Shown here piece by piece: positions 1 through 6,976 of a stretch of DNA of 11,616 bases (positions are counted from its first letter, which is position 1; each line of letters starts with the position of its first letter). Under the pieces are notes generated by a model that saw nothing but the letters and a program-made list of their open reading frames with translations, was not told the origin of the DNA and ran no database searches. The stretch covers positions 1-11,616 of the forward strand of contig JAIESJ010000265.1 of NCBI GenBank assembly GCA_019746155.1, given 5' to 3'. Origin of the DNA: Burkholderiales bacterium (lineage in GTDB: Bacteria; Pseudomonadota; Gammaproteobacteria; Burkholderiales; SG8-41). Made by a program: the position numbers and the translations under genes.

Positions 1-861
1 GACAAACTTGCCGACCACGCCCACGCGTCGCAGCATCTCGGTAATGGTCAGAACGAGGTCGGTTGCGGTGGCGCCCGCTGGCAACTTCCCAGTCACTCGC
101 ACGCCGAGCACTTCCGGCACGCGCAAGGAAAGCGCCCGCCCCAACAGCGCCGCTTCGGCCTCGATGCCGCCTACGCCCCAGCCCAGCACGCCGATGCCGT
201 TCACCATGGGCGTATGGCTGTCGTTGCACACCAGCGTGTCGGGATACGCAAGCAACGCACCATTCGCGTCCGAAGTCCACACGCCGCGCGCCAGCCGCTC
301 GACGTTGATCTGGTGCACAATGCCGCTGTCGGGCGGCACCACGCGGAAATTACTGAATGCGCCCTGGCACCACGCGAGAAACGCGAAGCGCTCGCGGTTG
401 CGCGCGTATTCGAACTCCACGTTGCACCGCGCGGCATCGGGGCTTCCCGCCACATCCGCGATCAGCGAGTGATCGATCACGAAATCGACCGGGATCCGCG
501 GATTCACGGCGAGCGGATCACCGCCTGCCGCCGCCACCGCATCCCGCAGCGCCGCGAGGTCCACCATCACCGGCACCCCGAGTAAATCCTGCAACAGCAC
601 ACGCGCCGGCCGGAACGGAATCTCGAAACCGCGCTCGCCGCGTGCCAGCGCCGCGAGCATCCCCGGATCAACGTCCGGCGCCGAGGCGTGCCGCAGCAGA
701 TTCTCGGCGAGGACGCGCAGCGAGAACGGCAGCTGCCCGAGTCCCGTCAGCGCGGGGTCCGTCGCCGCGGCCGGCAGGCTGAAGTAGTGCCATGAAGTCC
801 CGTTCACCGCGAGCTTGCGCACGGTGCGGGATTGCGCATCGATCATCATAGGTTTTTCCAT
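1..861 (-). CDS. acnA: Aconitate hydratase A family protein, N-terminal 287 residues (3' end outside window)
   Basis: The frame is open from 861 to base 1 and continues beyond the window. AcnA-type enzymes interconvert hydroxy-tricarboxylates through an unsaturated intermediate (citrate/isocitrate, or 2-methylcitrate in AcnD) using a [4Fe-4S] cluster in the cytosol. Seen here: RVLLQDLLGVPVMVDLAALRD (residues 87-107, the QD active-site segment), PVDFVIDHS (124-132), NRERFAFLAWCQGAFSNFRV (155-174), DSH at 214-216, and GVLGWGVGGIEAEA (224-237). Family length is about 890 residues, so roughly a third is visible; the cluster-binding cysteines lie in the missing part. The usual VGTDSHTTM reads VCNDSHTPM here, so it may be a paralog with another substrate. 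An in-frame TGA lies two codons upstream of the ATG at 861; the ATGs at 849 and 846 are alternative starts. It lies 69 bases after the ComA-like gene, same strand. Confidence 0.9.
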   Translation of the reverse strand, partial: MEKPMMIDAQSRTVRKLAVNGTSWHYFSLPAAATDPALTGLGQLPFSLRVLAENLLRHASAPDVDPGMLAALARGERGFEIPFRPARVLLQDLLGVPVMVDLAALRDAVAAAGGDPLAVNPRIPVDFVIDHSLIADVAGSPDAARCNVEFEYARNRERFAFLAWCQGAFSNFRVVPPDSGIVHQINVERLARGVWTSDANGALLAYPDTLVCNDSHTPMVNGIGVLGWGVGGIEAEAALLGRALSLRVPEVLGVRVTGKLPAGATATDLVLTITEMLRRVGVVGKFV

Positions 862-901
862 ACCTCACTCATCCCGGTTCCAATTCATGGATTCTCTTAC
901 G

Positions 902-918
902 AAAAACCGGTAGCCGGT
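902..918 (-). terminator. Possible weak intrinsic terminator between the ComA-like gene and the aconitase
   Basis: On the minus strand ACCGG-CTA-CCGGT forms a five-pair stem (six with a G-T pair) with a three-base loop, followed directly by four more T bases. It lies just after the ComA-like stop and before the aconitase start. The stem is short, so it may only attenuate read-through, or be chance. Confidence 0.3.
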
Positions 919-930
919 CGGCCATACGCC

Positions 931-1716
931 TCACAGCGCCCCGACCAGGCCGAAAACGCCTCGTTTGCGGATCCCCCTCCGCATCAACTCCACATCGATC
1001 ACCTGATGGTCGTCCACATCGAGGTTTGCGTTGTTGCCAAGGGTGTCAATGTACCATTCCTGGCTGGCTGAGCTTTTCGCCTGAAAAATGAAGTCCTGCA
1101 CGTCGAATTGCGCGACCAGATTGAGGACCAACGCCTCGTTCATCTTCTCCACGCCCTCGCTAATGCCCTCCCCTTGAACGAGCACTTTCCAGGCGCCTGC
1201 TTTCTGATACGCCTTGATCTGGGCAACGACATAGCTCTGACTGTGCGTCCAGTCCTCTCTTCCCTTTTGTCCGGCCTCGGCCACGACTTTGAGCCCGCAA
1301 TCGGACGCCATCCGGATCAGCTCGCACTTGTCACGCAGGGATACCGCGACCTGCGCGCTCGACACTTCCACCGCTTCCGCCCCCAGCTGTTTCACTTTCT
1401 CATAGAACTTCCCGGAGACCCCCTGCATGAGCGCCGCTTCGGTCACGTCGCCGGCAAAGAAAACCGCGGACCCCGCTTCGCGAAAGATTTCGATCTTGCG
1501 CCTCAAAAACTCTTCGCTCTGGAGACGGTATGCGCCGATCCCGATCTTGACCAGATCAATGTAATCACCGGCCGATTCCATGAGATCGCTTGCCCGATGC
1601 AGCCCCATTCCACGGTCGGCCACGATAGTCAGGCCGATCCCGCGCGGTTTCTGCGGGCGCGGCGCAACACGCACGAAAGGAAACGCCTTGTGCTCCAACA
1701 ATCGATCTTCACTCAT
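931..1716 (-). CDS. ComA-like protein (phosphosulfolactate synthase family)
   Basis: Archaeal ComA adds sulfite to phosphoenolpyruvate to give phosphosulfolactate, the first step of coenzyme M synthesis; the TIM-barrel family also includes plant HSA32 and many bacterial proteins of unknown role. The 261 residues fit the family length (about 250-280). Seen: DRG (34-36, DKG in archaeal ComA), DYIDLVKIGIG (51-61), AVEVS (115-119), AEAGQKG (146-152), and a C-terminal ELMRRGIR (243-250) matching the family's ETLRRGLR. The archaeal EARESG segment is replaced by QGEGISEG (181-188), so the reaction may differ. The start at 1716 is chosen because GAGGAG lies seven bases upstream (1724-1729); an upstream TTG at 1740 lacks such support. 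It lies 102 bases behind Bug 1, probably in the same unit. The family call is firm; the function is not. Confidence 0.85.
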   Translation of the reverse strand: MSEDRLLEHKAFPFVRVAPRPQKPRGIGLTIVADRGMGLHRASDLMESAGDYIDLVKIGIGAYRLQSEEFLRRKIEIFREAGSAVFFAGDVTEAALMQGVSGKFYEKVKQLGAEAVEVSSAQVAVSLRDKCELIRMASDCGLKVVAEAGQKGREDWTHSQSYVVAQIKAYQKAGAWKVLVQGEGISEGVEKMNEALVLNLVAQFDVQDFIFQAKSSASQEWYIDTLGNNANLDVDDHQVIDVELMRRGIRKRGVFGLVGAL

Positions 1717-1818
1717 TCGAATACTCCTCGTAGGGTTCAAAATCGGGCGGTCACAAACACGTATTCGAAGCCCGCCCAGGTCAATAATTCAACGTCACGC
1801 GCTCATCGTGCCCTGAAT

Positions 1819-2829
1819 TCAATCATGGGTGACTTTCGCGGCCTTCACGACCTTGCTCCATTTATCAATTTCCGCTCGGATAAACGCAGCAAATTGCTCG
1901 GGTGTGCTTGTTACCGGATCCGCGCCCTCACTGGCCAGGTGCTCCCGCATATCCGGAGCCTGCATGGCCTTTGCAATCTCGGTGTTGAGCCGTTCGACGA
2001 TGCTTCTTGGGGTACCTGCCGGAACGAAAATCCCATAGTACGAGGTCACCACGTAACCGGGAAGTCCGGACTCGCTGACGGTTGGCAAATCCGGCACGAT
2101 AGGCGAGCGCCTCTGGCCGGTCACCGCTAACGCCCGCAAACGCCCGGATTTCACGTGGGGCAGGCCCGCGGTGAGGTTGGCGAACATCAGATGCACCTGC
2201 CCGCCGATCAAATCAGCGAGCGCGGGGCCGCTTCCTTTGTACGGAACATGCAGCATGCTGATCCCCGCCATGCCGTTGAACAACTCGACCGCCAGATGCG
2301 TCGCGTTTCCGGGGCCGCCGGACCCGTAGCGCAATTCACCGGGCTTGGCGCGAGCAAAACCTATGAGGTCCCTGATCGTTTTGACCGGCAACGAGGGGGG
2401 CACGACCACCACGTACTGGCCCGTGCTTACCAGACTCACGGGCGCGAAATCCCGGACCAAGTCGTAATTGAGCCGGCTGTAGAGACTGGAATTGATCGCG
2501 TGCGCCGGCGTACCGATGAACAAGGTGTAGCCGTTGGGCGGCGCCTTTGCCGCGATTTCGGCGCCCAGGTTCGCTCCGGCACCTGAGCGGTTATCGACGA
2601 TCACCTGCTGCCCGAGGTTCTCCGTCAGCTTCTGCGCCACCATCCGCGCCACTATGTCCACGCCGCTGCCAGGCGAAGACGGCGCGATGAGCCGGATGGG
2701 CTTCGCTGGATAAGCGTCCGCGCCGCGCGCCGGTTGCGCCGCCGAATTTTGCACGGCAAAGAGCGCACACAGCGCAGCAAGATAAATGACGGTCCCAGGG
2801 CTGCTACGCCCCCTGCGCGCATACTTCAT
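1819..2829 (-). CDS. Bug/TctC-family periplasmic solute-binding receptor (Bug 1)
   Basis: Bug proteins are periplasmic receptors that bind mostly carboxylated ligands, sometimes as the receptor of a TctABC tripartite tricarboxylate transporter. The 336-residue product starts with a basic, then hydrophobic signal peptide (cleavage probably near NSAA-Q, about residue 31-32). The mature part opens with YPAKPIRLIAPSSPGSGVD, followed by LGQQVIVDNRSGAG, a GYTLFIG segment, DFAPVSLV, GNATHLAVELF, MLHVPYKGSGPALADLIGGQV and a terminal KWSKVVKAAKV helix, all in family order. The loop usually reading PGGxxD is PGSGVD here. The start at 2829 is set by GGAGGAG at 2835-2841, five bases upstream; an in-frame start ten codons earlier would precede the ribosome site and spoil the signal peptide. 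It is first in unit A and divergent from the LysR gene. No TctA or TctB gene is adjacent; the ligand is unknown. Confidence 0.93.
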   Translation of the reverse strand: MKYARRGRSSPGTVIYLAALCALFAVQNSAAQPARGADAYPAKPIRLIAPSSPGSGVDIVARMVAQKLTENLGQQVIVDNRSGAGANLGAEIAAKAPPNGYTLFIGTPAHAINSSLYSRLNYDLVRDFAPVSLVSTGQYVVVVPPSLPVKTIRDLIGFARAKPGELRYGSGGPGNATHLAVELFNGMAGISMLHVPYKGSGPALADLIGGQVHLMFANLTAGLPHVKSGRLRALAVTGQRRSPIVPDLPTVSESGLPGYVVTSYYGIFVPAGTPRSIVERLNTEIAKAMQAPDMREHLASEGADPVTSTPEQFAAFIRAEIDKWSKVVKAAKVTHD

Positions 2830-3094
2830 ACGTTCTCCTCCGCATGATGTCGAGCCCATAACGTGGCAACCGTCTGCCCCCGAAATCCCGCACGCGTTTT
2901 GACATCCACCAGGGGCCTACAGGCATCGCCGACCATTTTGCCAACCTTGCACAAAACGCGCGTTAATGAATCGTCAAGGCAAGCTTTCCCTCAGGTTTCG
3001 GGCGCGTCCGCCGCTCCCTGACCCGTGTGATCTTCCCCCTCCGGACCGCCCATGATAATGTAGGTCGCAAATCCCCGTTTCCGTACGGTCTGAG
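2830..3094. promoter_or_regulatory. Divergent control region between Bug 1 and the LysR-type regulator
   Basis: This 265-base gap separates two diverging genes, the usual layout for a LysR regulator and its target. It contains an inverted repeat, CGCGTTTTG at 2893-2901 and CAAAACGCG at 2952-2960. A third half-site TTTTG at 2936-2940 forms with CAAAA at 2952-2956 a dyad TTTTG-N11-CAAAA, a plausible LysR-type operator. GATAAT at 3054-3059, 36 bases before the regulator's ATG, resembles a -10 box on the plus strand but lacks a good -35. TTGACA occurs at 2899-2904 (plus) with no -10 at proper spacing. No clear -10/-35 pair was found for Bug 1, as is common for activator-dependent promoters. Confidence 0.45.
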
Positions 3095-4012
3095 ATGGCC
3101 CGCGCACTCGATTTGACAACGTTGAAGCTGTTCCTCGCCGTCGTGGAGGAACGAAGCATGGCGAGGGCCGCCGAGCGGGAACACATTACGGCGCCGGCAA
3201 TCAGCAAGCGCATTGCGGATCTTGAGCGACAACTCGGTGTGCGGCTGCTGGAGCGCCGCGCCATCGGCGTCAAGCCCACCGACGCCGGTCGCACGCTCGC
3301 AGCCGACGCGCGCGGCATTTTCGCCGCCCTCGACCGGTTGCAGGGAAAATTGAGCGAATACGCAATGGGCGCGCGCGGCGAAGTACGAATATGCGCGAGC
3401 CCGACCAGCATCTCGGGCACGCTGCCCGAGGAACTTCAGGCCTTTGTGTCACGTTATCCCTTGGTCAGGATTTATCTCGATGAGCGCCGCAGCGCTCACG
3501 TGGTGGAATCGGTCGCGAATGGCGATGCCGACATCGGCATATTTTCATCGAACGTGCCTGCCGCGGACCTGGAGGTCTTCCCGTACCGCAAGGTGGACTT
3601 GGTGGTCATCGCTCCGCTTAACCATCCTCTGAGCAAGCGCCGCAGCATCGCGTTCGCCGACACGGCGGAGTTCGATTACATCGGCCTCTCGGACGCCAGT
3701 TCGATCGGCGCCCGGGTAGCCTCGGCAGCGGCCGAACTCGGCATCAGCATCAAGACCAAGATGCAGGTCACGACCCACGGAGCGTTGTGCCGCGTGGTAC
3801 AGGCCGGGATGGGTATCGGCATTCTGCCGAAATACAGCGCGGTGCCCTATAGCAAGCTGCTCAACATCCGCTGCCTGCGGACCACGGACGGCTGGGCATA
3901 CCACCACCTGAGCCTTTGCACGCGCAAAGTGGAAACCCTCTCCATGTCCGCACGACTGCTACTCGCCCATCTGCAATCCAAGGCGCCTTCTGCGCGCACC
4001 CAACCTCGCTGA
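3095..4012 (+). CDS. LysR-type transcriptional regulator
   Basis: The 305-residue protein has the LysR length and order: an N-terminal winged helix-turn-helix (about residues 5-65, with LKLFLAVVEERSMARAAE, ITAPAISKRIADLERQLG and VRLLERR), a linker helix, then a periplasmic-binding-protein-like effector domain (about 90-295) containing GEVRICAS, DADIGIFSS, DLVVIAPLNHPL and VQAGMGIGILP. Such proteins bind DNA as tetramers and usually need a small coinducer, often the pathway's substrate or an intermediate. It is the only plus-strand gene in the window, divergent from Bug 1 and convergent with unit B, so Bug 1 and the ComA-like gene are its most likely targets. The ATG at 3095 starts the conserved domain; its ribosome site is weak (CTGAG just before it). 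The coinducer cannot be told from sequence. Confidence 0.93.
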   Translation: MARALDLTTLKLFLAVVEERSMARAAEREHITAPAISKRIADLERQLGVRLLERRAIGVKPTDAGRTLAADARGIFAALDRLQGKLSEYAMGARGEVRICASPTSISGTLPEELQAFVSRYPLVRIYLDERRSAHVVESVANGDADIGIFSSNVPAADLEVFPYRKVDLVVIAPLNHPLSKRRSIAFADTAEFDYIGLSDASSIGARVASAAAELGISIKTKMQVTTHGALCRVVQAGMGIGILPKYSAVPYSKLLNIRCLRTTDGWAYHHLSLCTRKVETLSMSARLLLAHLQSKAPSARTQPR

Positions 4013-4013
4013 T

Positions 4014-4062
4014 GTCGGCAAGCCGAACCTGTCTCCTCGTTGGGAGCAGGCTCGCAGCCGAC
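4014..4062 (+). terminator. Nested hairpin just after the LysR-type gene
   Basis: Outer arms GTCGGC (4014-4019) and GCCGAC (4057-4062) enclose an inner stem, CCTG-(bulged T)-CTCC (4028-4036) pairing with GGAGCAGG (4043-4050). It begins two bases after the stop codon and sits between convergent genes, a sensible place for a terminator. There is no T tract, so it is not a typical intrinsic terminator. Nothing else was recognised between 4063 and 4132. Confidence 0.3.
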
Positions 4063-4132
4063 CCCGCCCCCACGCAGGTCCGTCTCCGTGTCCCCGGGGG
4101 AATCGGCAGGGGGCGGCGGGTTGCCAGATTCG

Positions 4133-4314
4133 GTCCGCGTGGATCCCGGTCTGGCCGATCACCTTGCGCCACTTCTCGTAGTCCGTCTTGAGAAATTCGG
4201 CGCAGTCGCGGGGACTCCCGCCGATAAGGGCGCGATGGTGCGGATGGGTTTCACTGGATAGACCAGTCCTCCGCTTGTCGCAGCGGTCTGCGCGACGGCG
4301 GACGAGAAACCGAG
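4133..4314 (-). pseudogene. Remnant of a fifth Bug receptor gene: signal-peptide end and N-terminus joined to the C-terminus
   Basis: Two pieces of a Bug protein lie in different minus-strand frames. From 4314 to 4228 one frame reads LGFSSAVAQTAATSGG then VYPVKPIRTIAP, the end of a signal peptide plus the family's opening YPxKPIRxIxP. From 4225 to 4133 another frame reads IGGSPRDCAEFLKTDYEKW then RKVIGQTGIHAD, the family's closing segment (compare Bug 2, VVGSSPAEFKSLL and VIRQANIRLN). The middle, about 250 residues, is missing, with a frame change at the join near 4225-4229. The start codon and the beginning of the signal peptide are also gone: the remnant begins one base after the stop of Bug 2. 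No stop directly follows the C-terminal piece. Both motifs, in correct order and on the right strand, make chance unlikely. Confidence 0.82.
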
Positions 4315-4315
4315 C

Positions 4316-5290
4316 TTAGTTCAGGCGAATATTCGCCTGCCTGATTACTTGCGAGAATTTTTCAATATCGCGCACCAGAAGTGATTTAAATTCCGCTGGG
4401 CTGCTGCCTACGACTTCGAAGCCTTGGGAAGCCAACTTTTCTCGAATATCGGACTGCTGGAGGATCCTGGCGATCTCGCCGTGAAGTCTTGCAATGATGT
4501 CGTGCGGCGTGCCCGCCGGCGCCAACATGCCGATCCAGTTATCGATCTGGTAGTCTGCCACGCCGCTCTCCGCAATCGTCGGGACGCGCGGCTCCGCGCT
4601 CGGGCGCTTGCCGTCGGTCACCGCAATGATCCTGACTTTACCGGCCTTGGCGTGTGTCATCGTCGTTGGCATGCCGATGAAGGCGACGACGACCTGCCCG
4701 GCAACGAGGTCAATCACGGCCGGCCCACCGCCCTTGTACGGCACGTGGATCATGTCGACGCCGGTCGCCAGCTTGAACATCTCCCCAGCAATGTGACCTA
4801 CGCTGCCCGTCCCTGCTGACGCGAAAGTCAACCCACCCGGTTTCTGCTTCGCAAGCTTGACCAAGTCGGAAACGGATCGCACCGGCAGCGAGGGATGGAC
4901 GGCGAGTACCGTCGGCTGCGAAGCGAGCAGCGTTATCGGGGCAAAATCCCGATGGGGATCGTACGAGAGCTTCTTGCTGTGCAGGCCGGGATTAATGGCA
5001 TAGGCGATGTTGGTAACGAGCAGCGTATATCCATCAGACGCCGATTTCGCCGCGATCTCGGTTCCGATCATGGTGCCCGCGCCGCCGCGGTTATCGACGA
5101 CAATCTGTTGGCCCAAAGCGTCGCCAAGCCTCTGTCCCAGCAACCTTGCCATGATGTCAGTACTGCCGCCGGGGGCGAAAGGTACGATCAGCCGGACCGG
5201 TTTGCCGGGATATTGCTGGGCGCCAGCGCCGGCCGCCGAGCACAGCATGGCAACAATTACAACAAAACGAGCGAGTACCTGTAATTTCAT
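4316..5290 (-). CDS. Bug/TctC-family periplasmic solute-binding receptor (Bug 2)
   Basis: A complete 324-residue Bug receptor. The signal peptide runs to about residue 24 (likely cut at AGA-QQYP). The mature protein begins QQYPGKPVRLIVPFAPGGSTD, the classical ligand-loop form, then LGQQIVVDNRGGAG, IGTEIAAKSASDGYTLLV, DFAPITLLASQP, VHPSLPVRSV, MIHVPYKGGGPAVIDLVAGQV and a C-terminal EKFSQVIRQANI helix. The start at 5290 is supported by GGAGG at 5299-5303, eight bases upstream. It follows the enolase-superfamily fragment by 85 bases; that gap holds a small GC hairpin (GGCGG-CAG-CCGCC on the minus strand) but no clear promoter. Directly behind its stop lies the Bug remnant, so two receptor genes once stood in tandem here. 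The expected role is binding a small organic acid in the periplasm; the ligand and membrane partner are not identifiable. Confidence 0.94.
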   Translation of the reverse strand: MKLQVLARFVVIVAMLCSAAGAGAQQYPGKPVRLIVPFAPGGSTDIMARLLGQRLGDALGQQIVVDNRGGAGTMIGTEIAAKSASDGYTLLVTNIAYAINPGLHSKKLSYDPHRDFAPITLLASQPTVLAVHPSLPVRSVSDLVKLAKQKPGGLTFASAGTGSVGHIAGEMFKLATGVDMIHVPYKGGGPAVIDLVAGQVVVAFIGMPTTMTHAKAGKVRIIAVTDGKRPSAEPRVPTIAESGVADYQIDNWIGMLAPAGTPHDIIARLHGEIARILQQSDIREKLASQGFEVVGSSPAEFKSLLVRDIEKFSQVIRQANIRLN

Positions 5291-5375
5291 GACAACATCC
5301 TCCTTTAGTAGGTTCTCCCTGCCAGTTCTTGTTGTTATTCCGACTGCGGGCGGGCGGCTGCCGCCGGATTCGCGC

Positions 5376-5939
5376 TCAGCGGCGTTGTGACAGCTTTTTG
5401 ATCAGCTTTTCGTCGATGGTAAGCCCGAGCCCAGGCGCCTCGGGCATCACTATCTTTCCTTTATTCACCACTGCACCTCCTTCTCTCACCGGTTGGTCCT
5501 TGATCCGGAGTTGATAATCCATGCCGGGATCGCAGGCGACCAGTCGCACCGCAGCATGGAAGTGGCCGGTTGCCGTGTCGAGTAGCGCGCTGCCCTGGGT
5601 CCAATCGATACGCACCGGCAGACCAGCGGCTTCCGCGATGCGCATCATCTGCAGCGCCCTGTAGAAACCGCCGCACTTGCCGAGTTTCAAACCGATCATG
5701 TCCACCATGCGGCGTGAGGCGATCTCGATCATGGTGGCGAGGTTTTGGATCGCCTCGTCGGCGACCACTTTGTGCGGCACAGCTTGCGTGATGGCGGCGA
5801 GCCCATTGAGGTCGTAATACATCACCGGCTGCTCGATGGCGAGATTGGCAACACCAGAGAAGCGCCGCAGCCGGAGGTGTGTTGCCCCGATCATAAGGGG
5901 GTTCACATCGAAACGATACGTGAGGACGGGCCGACGCGC
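5376..5939 (-). pseudogene. C-terminal half of an enolase-superfamily (muconate-lactonizing/mandelate-racemase type) gene
   Basis: The frame holds only the second half of a family that is normally about 370 residues. Visible are metal ligands Asp in FDVN (codon 5907-5909), Glu in AIEQPV (5832-5834) and Asp in VADEA (5757-5759), and the Lys of LKLGKCGG (5685-5687). Their spacings (25, 25 and 24 residues) fit the muconate lactonizing enzyme pattern. GLPVRIDW, ATGHFHAAV and PGLGLTID follow as expected. The capping domain, the first barrel strands and the catalytic KxK are missing. Homology begins exactly where Bug 3 ends, so a deletion has fused the surviving half to the Bug 3 stop. The frame extends back to an ATG at 5984 inside Bug 3, but those residues are shadow sequence and no ribosome site supports it. 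Half a barrel without KxK should be inactive. Confidence 0.85.
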
Positions 5940-6910
5940 TACTGATGCGATGTGATGTTCAAGGCTTTGACAACCTTGCCCCACTTTTCGATTTCCGTGC
6001 GCAACACCTGCCCGAACTGCTCGGGAGTCGTATCAACCGGCTCCACACCTAAGGTAAGCAACTTGCTCTTCAGGTCAGATTGGGTCAAGGCACTGCGCAC
6101 CGCACTGTTCAGTCGGTCGACAACATTCTTCGGCGTTCCTGCCGGGGTCAGGATTCCGTACCAGCCGCTTACCTCATAACCAGGGAGGCCAGATTGAGCT
6201 ACAGGAGGCACTTCAGGAAAAGCGGCGCTCGCTTGCGCCGTGGTTGCGCCGATAGGCCTCAGTTTCCCAGCCTTGATATGCGAAGCAGCCGTTGAAACCG
6301 TACTGAAAAAGACCGATACTCTTCCAGCCAGCAGGTCATTCATCACGGCACTGCCGCCCTTGTACGGAACGTGCAGCATTTCCGTGCCCGCCATCATGTT
6401 GAAAAGTTCGGCAGCGAGGTGCGTGACGTTTCCGACACCGGAAGACCCGTAGCGGATCTCGCCTGGTTTCTGCTTAGCAAGTGCAATCAACTCCGCGACT
6501 GATTTCACCGGCAGCGAGGGATGGACCACGATGACATAGGCCCCGTTTCCGATCATCACCACAGGCATGAAATCGCGCCTGCTGTCGTATGGTAGCTTCT
6601 TATAAAGGCTCACGTTGATCGCGAAACTCCCCGGGATGATGAGAATCGTGTAACCATCCGGACTTGCCTTCGCTGTAATGTCCGTCCCGATGATCGTGTT
6701 GGCACCGCCACGGTTATCAATCACAAACTGCTGTCCGAGCATCTCGGTTAAGGGGACCGCCAACAAACGCGCGATTGTGTCATTAGCGCCGCCAGGCGGA
6801 AACGGCACGATAAAACGTACTGGGCGGATCGGATATGATTGCGCCCAACCCGTACTCAGACAGGTGAACGAAACCGCGAAAAGAATTGCTCGAAGCCAAG
6901 ATAGTCGCAT
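5939..6910 (-). CDS. Bug/TctC-family periplasmic solute-binding receptor (Bug 3)
   Basis: A complete 323-residue Bug receptor with a signal peptide of about 23 residues (likely cut at GWA-QSYP). The mature protein opens YPIRPVRFIVPFPPGGANDT, then LGQQFVIDNRGGAN, IIGTDITAKASPDGYTILI, VHPSLPVKSVAEL, GNVTHLAAELFNMMAG, MLHVPYKGGSAVMNDLLAGRV, YGILTPAGTP and a final IEKWGKVVKALNI helix. AAGGAGG at 6916-6922, five bases before the ATG at 6910, fixes the start. It follows the MmgE/PrpD gene by 66 bases and directly abuts the enolase-superfamily fragment. It shares a 21-base identical stretch with Bug 2 (6506-6526 and 4880-4900, coding VHPSLPV). Its C-terminal helix is more like Bug 1 than Bug 2. The ligand is unknown. 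Confidence 0.94.
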   Translation of the reverse strand: MRLSWLRAILFAVSFTCLSTGWAQSYPIRPVRFIVPFPPGGANDTIARLLAVPLTEMLGQQFVIDNRGGANTIIGTDITAKASPDGYTILIIPGSFAINVSLYKKLPYDSRRDFMPVVMIGNGAYVIVVHPSLPVKSVAELIALAKQKPGEIRYGSSGVGNVTHLAAELFNMMAGTEMLHVPYKGGSAVMNDLLAGRVSVFFSTVSTAASHIKAGKLRPIGATTAQASAAFPEVPPVAQSGLPGYEVSGWYGILTPAGTPKNVVDRLNSAVRSALTQSDLKSKLLTLGVEPVDTTPEQFGQVLRTEIEKWGKVVKALNITSHQ

Positions 6911-6976
6911 CTTATCCTCCTTATCAGCATGATTCCCCAGTACGGCACTGCATTGACGTCCTTGGCATCCCCTCGC

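Noticed and set aside
1717..1740. TTG start at 1740 for the ComA-like gene
   Set aside because: It lies upstream of the GAGGAG at 1724-1729, which is correctly spaced for the ATG at 1716, and adds eight residues not seen in the family.
1745..1777. Inverted repeat GGGCGG...CCGCCC between Bug 1 and the ComA-like gene as a terminator
   Set aside because: Only six pairs around a 21-base loop and just four T bases after it; too weak to call, and read-through from Bug 1 is likely.
1108..2130. A 340-codon open frame on the plus strand
   Set aside because: It lies antisense to the ComA-like gene and Bug 1, both with clear family motifs and ribosome sites. Its translation shows no recognisable domain and is typical of antisense shadows in GC-rich DNA.
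2899..2927. Perfect TTGACA at 2899-2904 as a plus-strand -35 box
   Set aside because: No -10-like hexamer occurs 16-18 bases downstream, and the site overlaps the proposed operator half-site.
4063..4132. Part of the region between the LysR gene and the Bug remnant as a small gene
   Set aside because: The frames here are GC-rich continuations of the LysR antisense strand or the Bug remnant, with no start, ribosome site or motif; only GC-rich palindromic runs are present.
5939..5984. N-terminal extension of the enolase-superfamily fragment to an ATG at 5984
   Set aside because: These residues are out-of-frame Bug 3 sequence, with no family similarity and no ribosome site before the ATG.
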